From the NCBI GenBank assembly GCA_029817715.1, contig JARUPY010000606.1, positions 6,696,001-6,760,000 of the forward strand: 64,000 bases of DNA, read 5' to 3'. Each line of letters opens with the position of its first letter. Position 1 is the stretch's first letter. Shown piece after piece: positions 29,466 to 41,976 of the stretch. This DNA is from Melastoma dodecandrum (lineage: Eukaryota; Streptophyta; Magnoliopsida; Myrtales; Melastomataceae). Under the pieces are notes generated by a model, which worked only from the letters and a program-made list of their open reading frames with translations, did no database searches and was not told where the DNA came from. The translations under genes were made by a program, and so were the position numbers.

Positions 29466-30972
29466 GACCCAACTGACCAGACGGCAATTGATAACTTCAT
29501 GGTCCAGGAACTTGATGGTCCTGTGAGTGCAAGCAAAAGGTGCTTTACCAGTTCGATGCTTACGGTTGTTATAACCATTCACGAGTGATGCATGTCGACA
29601 ATTTTTTGTTTATTCTCAACTTTTGCAGCTTGGAGCAAATGCCATACTTGCGGTTTCTCTTGCGGTAGGCAAAGCTGGAGCAGCCGCTACTAAGATTCCC
29701 CTGTACCAGGTGAGTCACATGACTCTTGGCTTCTCCGATATCTCTATAATTATATCTCGAGCTATCATAGGAATGTCGGATAGTAGTCGAGCTGTGTTTT
29801 GTGTTGGTTGTATTGCAGTTAGGTTGCTTTTTATCATTATTGGATCGTTGGTCCATCATGGAGCAGGATTTTATGATGGGAACTGGATTGGAGATTTTTT
29901 TGTCTTCATATCTTGATTCTACTTTTGCTTCTTGTATGCCGCACACTGCCAACCTTGCTGGCAATTCCAAGTTGGTTTTGCCAGTTCCTGCTTTCAATGT
30001 TATCAACGGTGCTCACACGCCGGGAACAAGCTAGACATGCAGGTATATATTTTTTTTCAGTGATTTAGTTTTCCTTAAATCGTATGCGTTTCTCTAGGTA
30101 TTGTTTTTGCCTTAGAGTCTGATCCATAATTTTAGGGTAGGAATTCATGATTCTTCCAGTTGGAGCCTCCCCTTGCGAGGAGGCCATGAAGACTACCACC
30201 ATCTTAAGGCGAGCACAATCACGAGCTTTGTGGTGTGAGAACTGGCGACTTGTCTGCACTGGACGTATACTTTTTGTTGAACTATCATTAATCACATGCC
30301 AATTCATGAAAACAAGGAAGGTCTCGAGTTGCTGAAGCTGGTGGCCATGGAAAAAGCTGGATATACTGTGAAGGTGAATCCAAAGGAACCTCTTTACATT
30401 ATCACTTCCACAGTTTGTCATTTGGGTATTGTGCTTGGTATCCTTGATTCAGGTTGTGATTGGGATGGATGTTGCTGCATCTGAATTCTATGGAACGAAT
30501 AAAACTTATGAGTTTAACTTCAAGGAAGGTGCAACAACTAAAAAGACTCGGTCATGGCGGTGCTCGTCGGAACTCTTTTTACTTACATATATTCCTCTGC
30601 TTATTGCTGCGATTTTCACGTTCCTCCTGAAAGATGTATTCAAGCCATTTTGCGAGGGATAACCCAATTGTGTCAGTCGAAGATCATCCATTTGATTAGG
30701 GATGACTGGGAGCACTACTACTTCAAGCAAAACCAGTGAAATCGGAGAACAAGTTCAGATCGTTGGAGATGATATCTTCTTGGTCACCAACCCACCCTGA
30801 GGCGAGGGCTTTCTTCTCCTATCCTGTTGTAATCGCATGCTCATCCCGGTATTAAAGACCGGAGCCCCGTGCAGGTCCGAACGTCCGGCGAAATACAAAC
30901 CGGGCGGGCGGGGTCTTTGTCTCTTCCGTGAATAATTTCAGCTGCTTGGGATGGAAGAGGAGCTCGGGAGGT
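29466..30972 (+). pseudogene. Enolase pseudogene, unprocessed, truncated
   Basis: Collinear fragments of plant cytosolic enolase: DPTDQTAIDNFMVQELDG at 29466, LGANAILAVSLAVGKAG at 29634, [20 protein letters not shown] at 29950, FMILPVGAS near 30144, ENKEGLELL near 30302, [13 protein letters not shown] near 30455, DDWEHYYFK near 30701, VQIVGDDIFLVTNP near 30757, and KTGAPCRSERPAKY followed by LLGMEEELG at 30855-30970. Introns are still present, so it is a decayed gene copy and not a retrocopy. The first roughly 80 residues are missing, a frameshift breaks the HAGNKL segment, a stop follows, and about 90 residues between VTNP and KTGAPCRS, including catalytic lysine, are deleted. Not functional. 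Confidence 0.9.
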
Positions 30973-31037
30973 TTGCCCGATAGGTTAAAGGGGTGAAGAC
31001 TTCAAAAAAGATCTTCCGCGCAAAAGTGCACGCGCGT

Positions 31038-31588
31038 GGGGTTCGAAGAGGTTTCTACGGATTTACAGTTAGTTTTTAAAAAAATTTGCGAAAAACTGTA
31101 TAAGGTTCGTAACTTACCAAAATACAGTCGAAGGCGCGCGTTTTGAAAATGCCCCTATCAAATAACAAAGAAAGCGGGTTTTCAAAACCCGCCATTCGTG
31201 TAAAATGGTCGGGGCGGGTTCTCGAAACCCGCCCTATCAACACTTAAAAAAAAAAGACTCTCGAGGGACGGGTTTTCAAAATCCGCCCCTTTAATAAGTA
31301 AATAAAAAACGCTCTTCTAGCTCAGTTGGTCATGTAGGCTTTGAAAACCCGCCCTTTATTTACTTATTAAAGAGGCGGGTTTAAAACCCGCCCCCCGAAA
31401 CACTATTTTTTTTTAAGTGTTACGGAGGGCGGGTTCTCAAAACTCGCCCTCTTTGTTACTCCGGAGGCGCGTTTTGAAAACGTGCCCCATCAACGATTTT
31501 TGCGTAATTTATGAAACTTTGACCGTTTTTCACGAATTTTTTTAAAAATTAACTGTTCATTCGTACAAACATCGGGGTTCGAACCCGG
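31038..31588. repeat. Long GC-rich palindrome (fold-back element)
   Basis: An imperfect inverted repeat of about 550 bases. The left arm, 31038 to about 31305, pairs with the right arm, about 31355 to 31588. Outer pair: GGGTTCGAA on each side, then ACAGTTA(G/A)TTTTTAAAAAAA against its complement. Inner pair: TTTAATAAGTAAATAAA against TTTATTTACTTATTAAA. Inside the arms are several short palindromes of the type GCGGGTTTTCAAAACCCGC. The roughly 48-base loop contains TAGCTCAGTTGG, like a pol III box A, and the right arm contains GGTTCGAACCC, like a box B, but they are about 250 bases apart. It could be a fold-back MITE or a rearranged SINE. Transcripts would form a long hairpin. Confidence 0.75.
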
Positions 31589-32656
31589 CAGCCTGCATCT
31601 CTCTCTCCCCCGGCCCCACCTTTTTAAAACAAATAAAAATAAGACAAGAGTAATAAAACTGGTGATGTGAGTGTGACGACAAAAAGAAGACAAATAGTCC
31701 CCCCGTGAATTAGCATTTTATTTTTCTATGCCCAAAAAAAAAATGATAATGTGAATTATTATGCCTACTAGTTTAAAATCTCCCTAACAGTATCGGAAAC
31801 GGAAACCAAAAAAACAGATTAGTTGGATTGTACAGGTGTCACCTCATCTCTGCCACGTCAGCTCCCACTGTCCCCTCTCCCCCACCCCCCCACTCCCTTC
31901 CCCCTTGCCCTTTCCACTTATCCACACAGAATAACTTTTTTTTTTTAATTTTGGACACATCCACGGTCTTTTTCGTCTGTACGATAAAATCAAAACCTGG
32001 TAAAAAAAAATCACATCAATTCGCCCTTTACTTTCAATTCCCCACCAACAACAACCGACGAATTGAAAACCATTTCCCCCATTTTCCCACGTAAGCATTC
32101 ATCTAATCACCATCATTCTCTAACAAACCACCACCTCCCTCCCTCACGTTGAAAGAGCCGACACCCCACCCGGCGTAGCTCTTACCTCTTCTTCACACAG
32201 GAGGCACGCCATCTGTGCACTTCCTAGGTTTTTGTCCCCACCTCCCCTATCTCTCCCCCATATCCCACCATCTCCAAATTTTTTCCCCTCATTTTCAACT
32301 TTTCTGGGTCTAATGAAAGAGATGGATCCCTGGTAAAGGAAAAGTTGCAGGTTCCCTTCATCAACTTTTATCTCCTTGAGTGACTGAATTATTATGGCTT
32401 GGAGTTGGTGGGAAACAACACAGTTCATTTCTTGGGTTTCTTACCCTAGCTAAAGCTCCTGTCCTTTGAGGCTTCTGCATTCCTTCTCTACACTATTAAC
32501 ATCTCCAAAAGGGTAATTTTTTAATCTTGTTTTTCAGGGTATTCAGATTTCTTTAACAACCCATTTCTTTTTTCTCCAGTTCTTTTTAAATCGTGAGTTG
32601 AATTGAGGCAGTTTGTTTTTTTACCTGTCTGCAGTCACTGCGAGCCGACAAGAGTA
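31589..32656. promoter_or_regulatory. Upstream region and leader of the ROS1/DME-like gene
   Basis: CT-rich, leader-like DNA from about 32100 to the start codon at 32657, with no supported ORF. The palindrome ends about 1.07 kb before the start codon. Confidence 0.4.
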
Positions 32657-35600
32657 ATGGGGGAGAAAACCCAAGTGGAGGAGCTCCAACTCCTAAGTCC
32701 AGCATGGATACCTTCAACCCCATTGAAGCCAATTTCACCCACAACTAAGCTGATCTGCCAAGGTATTAGAGAAATGGAGGTTTGCAAGGATGGCTCCTCC
32801 GGGACTGCCCCGTCAGAACCGGGTTTAGCCATGGCAGTTCCCGGTGGCAGTAGCGGAGGGGGCAGCGAGCTGTCTACTCCAGCAGATGCAGCCATTGGTG
32901 GCCTCACGATAGAAGTGACCATGGCGGCCAGGGACACCAGACAGGATCAGTCCCCTCCACCTTGGCTCAGAATGAATCACCCTCCGGCTCGCGCAGGTGA
33001 GTCACCTGATTCGACATCTCATTTCCAACGGTTTATAACAGATGTTTTGCTGACGTGACGATCCACGTGTTTTGCGCGGCACGGGTAGTTCCACGTGTGC
33101 CGCCGCCGCGGGCGCCCGAGTAAATAAATAAAATAATTATAAAACAAATTAACATCACGGGGGTGGACCCACAATTTCTTTTTAATCTTTTCAAATCACA
33201 CAACCCTTCTTACTGAGACAGCACCTTGCTTCTGTCCACGAGTCTCATCAACAGAAGGTTAGACTGACGGGAGGTGGTGTGTCCAAAGCAGCATAGTTGG
33301 ATATGCAAGTCTCTGTGTCAGATATGTGTAAGAAAAACAATTAGCTTGAACTACGGCTAAGTTTCAGTATTAGAAATGAAGTCAATCATGTTGCACTAGT
33401 TCAAGACAGACCGACTGTGCAGAAACCAAAACACGAGGAAAAGCCTTCACCTGAGTGAAATCGTAGCAGTTGCAAATAGCACACATTTCATCTTCGATCA
33501 CACATATACTGTCTTTTGCAGATGGAATCAGTAAAACAGGAGAATACGTATGTGATCTCAACAATCTACCTGGAAGCAAAGAAGATGAAGTCTCTGGCAG
33601 AAGCACCCCTTTCTTTGCACCTATAACACCAGACAAAACTCCTCCAAAATCAGAAAAGGGTGAGCAGAAGAATTACCATAAAGAGGGGGCTAAGAACGCA
33701 TCCCCAGAGGAAGGTGGTCAAAACCCTGGACAAGGATCTGTCAAAACACCACAACGGAAGGCCAGAAGAAAGAAGCACAGACCAAAGGTTGTCAAGGAAG
33801 GAAAACAGAAAAGGAAGCAGAGGATGACAGCGGTTTCCACGGAAAAGCCACCAGTCAAAAGGAAATATGTTAGAAGAAAGAATATTGGAAAGTTTGCAAG
33901 TCCGGCTGATCAAATGACAGGGGAGCCCTCCTATGATCAACAAAATCAAGCAAAGAACATGGTGCAGATGATTCTGCCAGAACAACAATCCATCAGTTCC
34001 ATCGAAAAGCGACCAAACGACATGGAGCATGTCCAAAGAAGGGTTAGCAGAAAGTTCACGTGTTTGGATGATCAAACTGGGGAGTCTAATGACCAGCATA
34101 ATCCGTTGAAGAAAACATATAGAAAAGCCTGGAATTTTGATAAGAATGACCAACTTCAAGACGACGCAGCAATATACCAATCTGTTGAGATACAAGAAGA
34201 TAGTGTCCCAGCTAAGGAGACATGTAGAAAAGCCTTAGATTTCAATAAGATTGAACAACTTCAAGACGAGGCAGCAGTATACCAATTTTTTGAGACCCAG
34301 GAAGATACTATCCCAGCTAAGGAGACATGTGGAAAAGCCTTAAATTTCAATAAGAATGAGCAACTTCAAAACAAGGCAGCAGTATACCAGTCTGTTGAGA
34401 CGCAAGAAGATAGTGTTGCAGCTAAGGAGACATGTAGGAAAACCTTAAATTTCTATACGAATGAGCAACTTGGAGATGAGGCAGCAGTATACCAATCTTC
34501 TGAGAAGCAAGGAGATAGAGTCCTAGCCAAGGAAACATGCAGAAAAGCCTTAAACTTCGATGAGAATGAGCAACTTGGAGACAAGGTAGCAGTAAACCAA
34601 TCTGCTGAGGAGCATAAAGATGGGGTCCCAGCTGAGACGTCAACGCCAATCCCAACTGAGCATTCTGGTGAACAGCTTCAAACTAGCACGGAAGGCACAT
34701 GTTTCGAGAACCACAACAACAGCATGCAAACACAGAAAAGTGAGGTAACAGCAACAGAAGGCAACATCCAACCATCAATAGAGGGCAACCATCAACAAGA
34801 GAAACCAGACGCCTACTTCCAGAGAGAGTTCCCACGGTTCACTCATGTATTTGTCCGCAGACTGAAGTCTAATACAGCATTGCTCAACTCAAATGAGCTA
34901 TCTTATTCTAGCGGCATCAATCCAATTGAATCTAGTAATAGCTCTGAAGCATACCAGGACGTGGCCAGGACTGTGTACCCTGAAGTACAGGAGGAGACAA
35001 AAATAGAGGCCGTTCTAACCAGGTCAACCACTGAAGAAAACAAAATGCCATGCAATGCAGTTGTGGAGCAATCCCATTGCTTAAAAGTGACAGCGAATGG
35101 GATAGTTGATTCACCACAGCTTATGTCCGAAAGTTCAAATAATGTTGGAGAAACAAGAGCAGAATTTCAGGGGAGAAAGAAGTTATTTGATTGTGAGTTG
35201 CAATTGGGACAAAGGAATTGGATTACCAAAAAGAGATCTAGGCTGCCCATTCGTTCACGAGACCTTTCCTCCTTAACCCTAAGTGTAACAGGCGTAAGAA
35301 TGTCAGATGATCCAGCCAAGCAAAACCTAACAGGTCCAGAAGCACCAACTACATGCATGGAAGCGTTGCTTACTGACATACAAGGAACACTATCAAGGAA
35401 AAAAAGAACTAAGAAAGAATTCTCCAAGATCTATTCAATATATTCCAGCGATGAAATTCAGGACGATCCAAATTTATATGGTTCTACGCAAAGTGGTGAG
35501 AGCACCGGCAATCGCCCATCAGGTACTTCAATGCTATCCTAATTATTCAGGAAGAGTTTTGCATTAAAAATGTACACTGATCAACCATAGCTTTTCAGCA

Positions 35601-38600
35601 GTTGCTCAACCAGAAGGTAGGAAATGCATTCTTTTTATTGATACACTCGTCAAAAAGCTTGAGCATCTAGACATTAACAAGGAAAGCAATGGCAATTTCC
35701 ACGGACAACTTGCGCTTATATGCCATGATATGGCAAATCAGGAGCGTGCAATTGCTATTTACAACAGAGGGGGGCCCATTATACCAGCGCCTCCAAAGAA
35801 GAAACGCCGCCCACGACCAAAAGTCGAACTCGATGACGAGACAACAAGAGTGTGGAAGCTTCTTTTAAAAAACATAGACAATGAAGGCATTGATGGGACA
35901 GATGAGGATAAGGAAAGATGGTGGGAGGAGGAGAGAAGAGTATTTAAAGGAAGAGCAGATTCATTCATTGCCCGTATGCATCTTGTACAAGGTATGCGAT
36001 GCTCCGTCTCAGTTGACATCTACAGGTCCTGATTGCTCTGCTCATTGTCATAGAAGAACAAGCCCAGGGAATCAGTGGTTCACGCTGAACCAAACTACTC
36101 TACTAATCATTGTGAAATGGACCCGAGATGAAATTTGTCGATTAATAATGCATACCCTGACTGTAAACATAGTAAGTCAGATGACATTTGAGTAGCTCGT
36201 ATCAGTTTTCCAGAGATGGGGTAGAGCGAATATTCTTTTACATCACCTTGCATCAACAATAGCCAAAATGCAGGGAGTAGTAGATCAGTGGAATGTAGAA
36301 AGTTTCGAGGATCAAAATAGATAAAATTCTACTGCCCTAACCAGTAAGGGGGGTGATAAATAAAATTTTATTCTTCTATTTAACAGGTGATAGGCGGTTC
36401 TCTCCATGGAAAGGCTCGGTTGTGGACTCAGTGGTAGGAGTTTTCCTCACTCAAAATGTGTCCGACCACCTATCAAGGTAAATAGAACTTCTAAACTTCC
36501 ACAAGCACGTTGCGTCAAAGAAAACCCATCTCATCATATCTTTTCCTTCCTCCAGCTCTGCTTTTATTTCACTCGCATCACGGTTTCCTTCAAAGTTCAA
36601 CCAGGAGTGCTATAAGGAGGCAACAGGGACAACCTTTTATGATCATGATGCATTGAGGCAGGTGGCAACCTATCCTACCAGTTGGACCCACTATTTGTTC
36701 AATCAAAGACTACCTGATGACCAGCATCCTGTCATATTTAATGAAAACAAACAGAATGAAGAAACAGAGTTCACCAACAACAATGGACAGATTGGAAGAG
36801 AAAATTGTAGTTTCAGCTGGTCGAGAGGATCACAATCACTTTTAACAGGCTTAAATGAAAGTGCAGTGGAGATTTCAGATTATCTTACAAGCATGACTCC
36901 AGCGGACTATCTGAGAAAGGATCCATACTACCTCACTGAAGAATGCTTACAAGAAAATGGCCCACATTCATCTCCAAGTTCCAATGTCACATCTCAAAAC
37001 TCTGAGGACTATATGTCAACCAAGAATGCCTCGAAAATGGGAGTAAGCTTATATTACAACTCAGAAGGAGAAGACTTCCACAAAGGATCCTACTTTTCTT
37101 ATAGACAATATCTGGACAACACCACCTGCTTGCAGCTCTTACCAATGCCTAGCTCAAAAACTTCTCATGGATCATTGATCAGTGAAGTTGAAGATGAATC
37201 ACCAAATCAGAACCAGGAGTTTGCCCTTAGGACCCCATCAGATATTTTCAACGACTTGGGATGGCCAGGACAGAAGAATGCAAGTACAAGTTCTGCTGTG
37301 GACCACATAGCAGGTATAACGGAGAGTTCATGTTCTGGAATCTCCGGAGAAGACATCAGTTTATGTCAGAGCTCAAAGAATGAAAAACCCCCTGGTATCC
37401 ATGGCTACCTTGCAACGAATAGGACGAGCATTACTACAACTCTCCCATATGAAATCATTAGGCAGTCCATCCAGCACAGCTATCCCGATAGCGGTGATCA
37501 AGAATATTTGAGCTTAGAGAATACGGAGCCTAAAGATTTCGATGAAGAACTAGATCAACATGGATACAATAGGTGGCTGCATGCATACGCAGAGCCCCTT
37601 TTACCTGGAAAACCAAGCAATGATAGCATGACAATGATCACTCAGGGCACTGGTAAGGACAGAGAAGAATCTGCCTGTTGGGAAAAGCAAGGTTCATCTT
37701 TGCCCAATAGTAGTCTGGGCAAGCATAAGGAAACTCCTTCAGAAGCCAAGAGTAGAAGGACTGGAAGGAAATTCAAAGATGATTTTGACTGGGACAACTT
37801 GAGAAAACGGGCAGAAATTACCACAGGAAAGAGAATAATGACTCCAAACACAATGGACTCTGTGAACTGGGAAGCAGTCAGAGCAGCAGATGTTAATACC
37901 ATTGCTGATGCCATCAGAGATCGTGGTATGAATAATGTACTTGCAGAAAGAATTAAGGTACAACAGTATTGAAATATCACAGATATATCTTTAAAAGAAA
38001 ACAGGAAGTCTTACCTTCTCATAATGGCTCTAAAATTCATACAGGATTTCCTCAATCGCCTCGTGAAAGAGCATGGGAGCATTGATCTCGAATGGCTACG
38101 AGATATTCAACCTGACGAAGCAAAGTAAGAATGCCCACAATTACATAGATTGACTGAATTCAACATTAGAGCTTGTATCATCCAGTGAGAAGTGTTTTAT
38201 CGAATAATATAAAAGTAGAAACCAATGAAGCATCCAAGTAAGTCCCTGGTATGAATGGAATTCTCAAGTCAAAATGAATTATACTAAAAAAAATCTATGG
38301 TTCATTGCCTACCTTTCCTGTTCGGATAGTAGAAGATGACAGAAAAATTATCGACCGTCTTATGGAGTGTTATATGAAGTTTGCTGACTGTCTTCTTGTT
38401 GTTGTAGGGAATACCTACTAAGCATAAGAGGTTTAGGGCTAAAGAGTGTGGAGTGTGTGCGGCTTTTAACACTTCACCACCTAGCTTTTCCAGTAAGTTT
38501 AAAGCAATAAATGGAGAAAGAGAGTTATGTACTCATTGCTATAGCCATTTATCAACAGTAATATTGAAAGCTAAACAGGTAGACACAAATGTTGGACGTA

Positions 38601-41600
38601 TAGCAGTCAGATTGGGATGGGTTCCTCTACAACCGTTGCCTGAATCACTTCAATTGCATCTCCTGGAGCTGTAAGTTAACTCTGCTACTTTATAGTAACC
38701 TCTCGCATTTAACTCTTAGCTGTGGGGCTACTACTCATGTACATATACAGGTATCCAGTCCTGGAATCTATCCAAAAGTATCTCTGGCCGCGATTATGCA
38801 AGCTCGATCAGAGAACCTTGTATGCATTAACAGAAATTTAATTAACAATTAGATAATTTGATTTCAAGAATATCCTGTCAGTAACGGTTCATATTCACCC
38901 ACAGGTACGAGCTCCACTACCAAATGATAACATTTGGAAAGGTTTGGTACCAAATTCTCAGAATCTAAATCAAGTTTACATGAAAAGGTAAACCCATCAA
39001 AAGAAAAATATTAAATTGATGCAGGTGTTTTGCACCAAAAGCAAACCCAATTGCAATGCTTGCCCAATGAGAGGAGAGTGCAGACACTTTGCAAGTGCAT
39101 TTGCAAGGTATTAATATAACTTTATTGTCTTCTCATTTTTGTTTCCTGTCAATTGATTACAAATGAAATAATACTTCCATCATATCAGTTGGCAGTGCAA
39201 AGGTTCAAAATGGAATTTAAACCTGCAAAATGTACAAACTTCACCAGAGATCATCGTCTTTACCTTCTGTTTGGAATCAGCCTTTACAACTTGAAATTGA
39301 GCTAAATGCTATAGCATAGCAATTTTGGCACAAGGATAGAGCTAAATCACATCTTGATGAACAGATTCATGTTTTCAGTTCAGTAGATGGAAGTTTTTGG
39401 ATCAGTTGGCAGCAGTAAACATCAAGTCACCATACTAACAAATATTTAAGTCAGCCGTCTCCAAAATGATGATCGTTGGGTAACTTAGTTGGGGGATGCA
39501 TTAAATGTGAAGTGCACAACAAACCCAAATCTATGTAGTCACTTTGAGATGCCTAGACACAGGAACATAGAGGGAAGGCATGGAGATTAGGTTAGGAGAG
39601 GCAATTTTGAAAGCAAAACATGATTTGACAAAATTCCTTGTTGATAACATGCAGTGCAAGGTTAGCTCTCCCAGGGCCGCAGGAGAAAAGCATGGTAGTT
39701 ATGAGAGAAACAAGAACGTGCACTGGAAAGACTTCCCCGGAATTACCACTGGCCATCACATCAGGAGATGAAGAAAAATGGGCAAAAGAAATCATAAAAA
39801 AGGTAACTCACTGTCAGCCCATCGTAGAAGAGCCGGCAAGCCCAGAACCTGAAGAAAAACAAACTGCATTAATCGACATTGAGGATTTGTGCTGTGATAC
39901 TTTTGATGAAATTCCAACAATCAAGCTCGATTTGAAAGAGTTCTCAGAAAATATTCAGAACTACATGCACCAACACATGGACATTCAAGAAAATGAAATG
40001 TCAAAAGCCTTGGTAGCTTTGAATCCAGAAGCTGCATCAATTCCAGTTCCTAAACTAAAGAATATGAGCCGACTACGCACAGAGCACCTCGTGTAAGTCT
40101 GAATCTCATAATTCTGATATATCCAGTGCAAGCATTCATTAGGACAGAAATCTCTTTTTGATAAGAATATATCCAACTGAGGGGAAAAATATGCTGTTTG
40201 TTACTGAAATCTGCACCATCTGGTGAAAATTCAAGCAAGTTTCAACGATAATCAGCATGAAATACAATACTGAGTTACATCAGAGAGAACCATCATGATA
40301 GTTAAACTCGATTGCCTGTAGAACAAATTTATCAGTTTATGCTGTTATAGAACTTCACAGTTCTTAACATGACTTGCAGGTATGAAATACCAGAAGACCA
40401 CCCTCTAATGAATGGGGTCCGTATCATGCATCTTCCAAGAGATATTAATTATGCACACTTACCATTTGACTGACTAATTTTGTTTTTAAATGCAGCTAGA
40501 AAAACTAGAGGTTGATGATCCAAGCAAGTATCTTCTAGCCATTTGGACGCCAGGTAAGTGAAAAGCAGATATCAGATAGCCCTAAGATCTTGCTCCTAGG
40601 TTTCAACTAGGAAGCAAAAATTTGTGAAAATGCAGGAGTACTTGACTATAAGATAAGAATTGTCACAGTATGCATGTGATGACAGAACAAATCGTTGTTA
40701 TGATCAGGCGAAACTGCAACCTCTTTCCAACCACCTGAAAGGAGGTGCAATTTCCAAGAACAGGATACTTTTTGCAATGAGACTACTTGCTTTTCTTGCA
40801 ACAGTGTAAGAGAAGCTGGCACCAAGACAGTCCGGGGAACAATTCTGGTATGAGAATAAATTCTCTATATGCAAAAACATAGATAATGAGCAGATTTACC
40901 ACTGACTATGTTATTCAACAGATACCATGTAGAACTGCAATGCGGGGGAGCTTTCCACTCAATGGAACATATTTTCAAGTTAACGAGGTCATTTGATATA
41001 TGCCCTGCTACAGAATGCACAACTAATAATTCTGATGGGAATCTCTTACTAGTGCAGGTATTTGCAGACCATGAGACGAGTCTCAATCCTATTTACGTTC
41101 CTAGGAATTTGCTATGGAAATTGCAAAGGCGAACAGTATACTTTGGAACATCAATATCAACAATTTTCAGAGGTAAGAGGGAAAAACCAAGAGTACTACT
41201 AGATTAGATGATTTCTTCCGTTTTTTTGTTATTTATTTATTGGTCGTGCATGTCCCTCTTAGGATTATCCACAGAAGGTATACAACATTGCTTCTGGAAA
41301 GGTACACCAAACAAGTCGCTTTTTTGTTATTTTTGGATTTTCAAATACGTCCAAAAAACACACTCCAAATCAAAACATGTGAAATTTAGGAACTCAGGGA
41401 GCTCCCCAATTTCTATGGTAAATAATGAATCGTCTCATCTCAACCTTGACAAATTTAAGCAATCGACCAAGGCCCTAAAGCCAAATGCTCGATCAGGACT
41501 CCCTAGTTGATGCAGAAAGTATTAAACAAAGAATTAAATTTCTGAAACTAAGAACATTTGAAAGCATTTGTTTTAAGACAGATTCGATATGTGTTCTTTG

Positions 41601-41976
41601 AGTCAGTCAATAGACAACAATAAGCACAATAAACAAGTAAAAGAGTCATTGTGAGGACATTTCGTTAAGCTACTAAACAAACTAACGAGCATTGCCAAAA
41701 GAAACTAATGAGCAATAAGTAGATTCCTTCATTCACCACAACAGCTAGTGTGTCCATTCTAATAATTTTTTTTGTCAGCCTAAATTTGAGGATACTTAAA
41801 ATGTCCACTACCTTCCTTTGAATCTTCAAATTGAATTTGCAGGGTATGTTTGCGTTAGAGGATTTGATAGAAGATTGAGGGCCCCCCGTCCCCTTGTAGC
41901 CAGACTGCATTTCCCAGCTAGTAGAATGCCAAGGACTTCGGTTAAGAATGACAAGCAAAATCTCAACAAAAGTTGA
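32657..41976 (+). CDS. ROS1/DEMETER-like 5-methylcytosine DNA glycosylase/lyase
   Basis: Bifunctional nuclear enzyme that excises 5-methylcytosine and cuts the backbone, driving active DNA demethylation. Nineteen exons, all in phase, encode 1,899 residues: 32657-32996, 33522-35522, 35599-35991, 36387-36477, 36556-37957, 38045-38124, 38408-38492, 38579-38670, 38751-38819, 38905-38941, 39025-39107, 39655-40092, 40380-40416, 40496-40553, 40708-40847, 40922-40987, 41058-41172, 41263-41301 and 41843-41976. N-terminus PAWIPSTPLKPISP is ROS1-like; a lysine-rich region (KKHRPKV, KRKYVRR) follows; then five 35-residue repeats (312-486). Domain A reads DDETTRVWKLLL to VGVFLTQNVSDHLS. The glycosylase has catalytic Lys1448 in GLGLKSVECVRLL and Asp1466 in FPVDTNVGR; the 4Fe-4S cysteines are 1533, 1540, 1543 and 1549. 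The C-terminal domain contains IPCRTAMRGSFPLNGTYFQV and VCVRGFDRR. No lesion is seen. ROS1 rather than DME is my preference. Confidence 0.95.
34115..34639 (+). repeat. Five tandem 105-bp units coding 35-residue repeats
   Basis: Units start at 34115, 34220, 34325, 34430 and 34535, an exact 105-base period inside exon 2 of the demethylase gene. Each encodes TCRKAL(D/N)FxxxEQL followed by A(A/V)VYQ and a QEDxVxAKE-type end. The first unit is the most divergent (TYRKAWNFDKNDQL). The CRKAL-(D/N)-F core resembles a motif present once or a few times in ROS1-family N-termini, so the array looks like local amplification of that motif. The copies have diverged in sequence but not in length. Confidence 0.9.

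Noticed and set aside
31322..31590. A tRNA gene from the box A and box B-like motifs
   Set aside because: The motifs are about 250 bases apart inside a palindrome and no acceptor stem or cloverleaf can be drawn.
34115..34639. Repeat array as an assembly artefact
   Set aside because: The five units differ from each other at many positions, so simple collapse or duplication of reads is unlikely.
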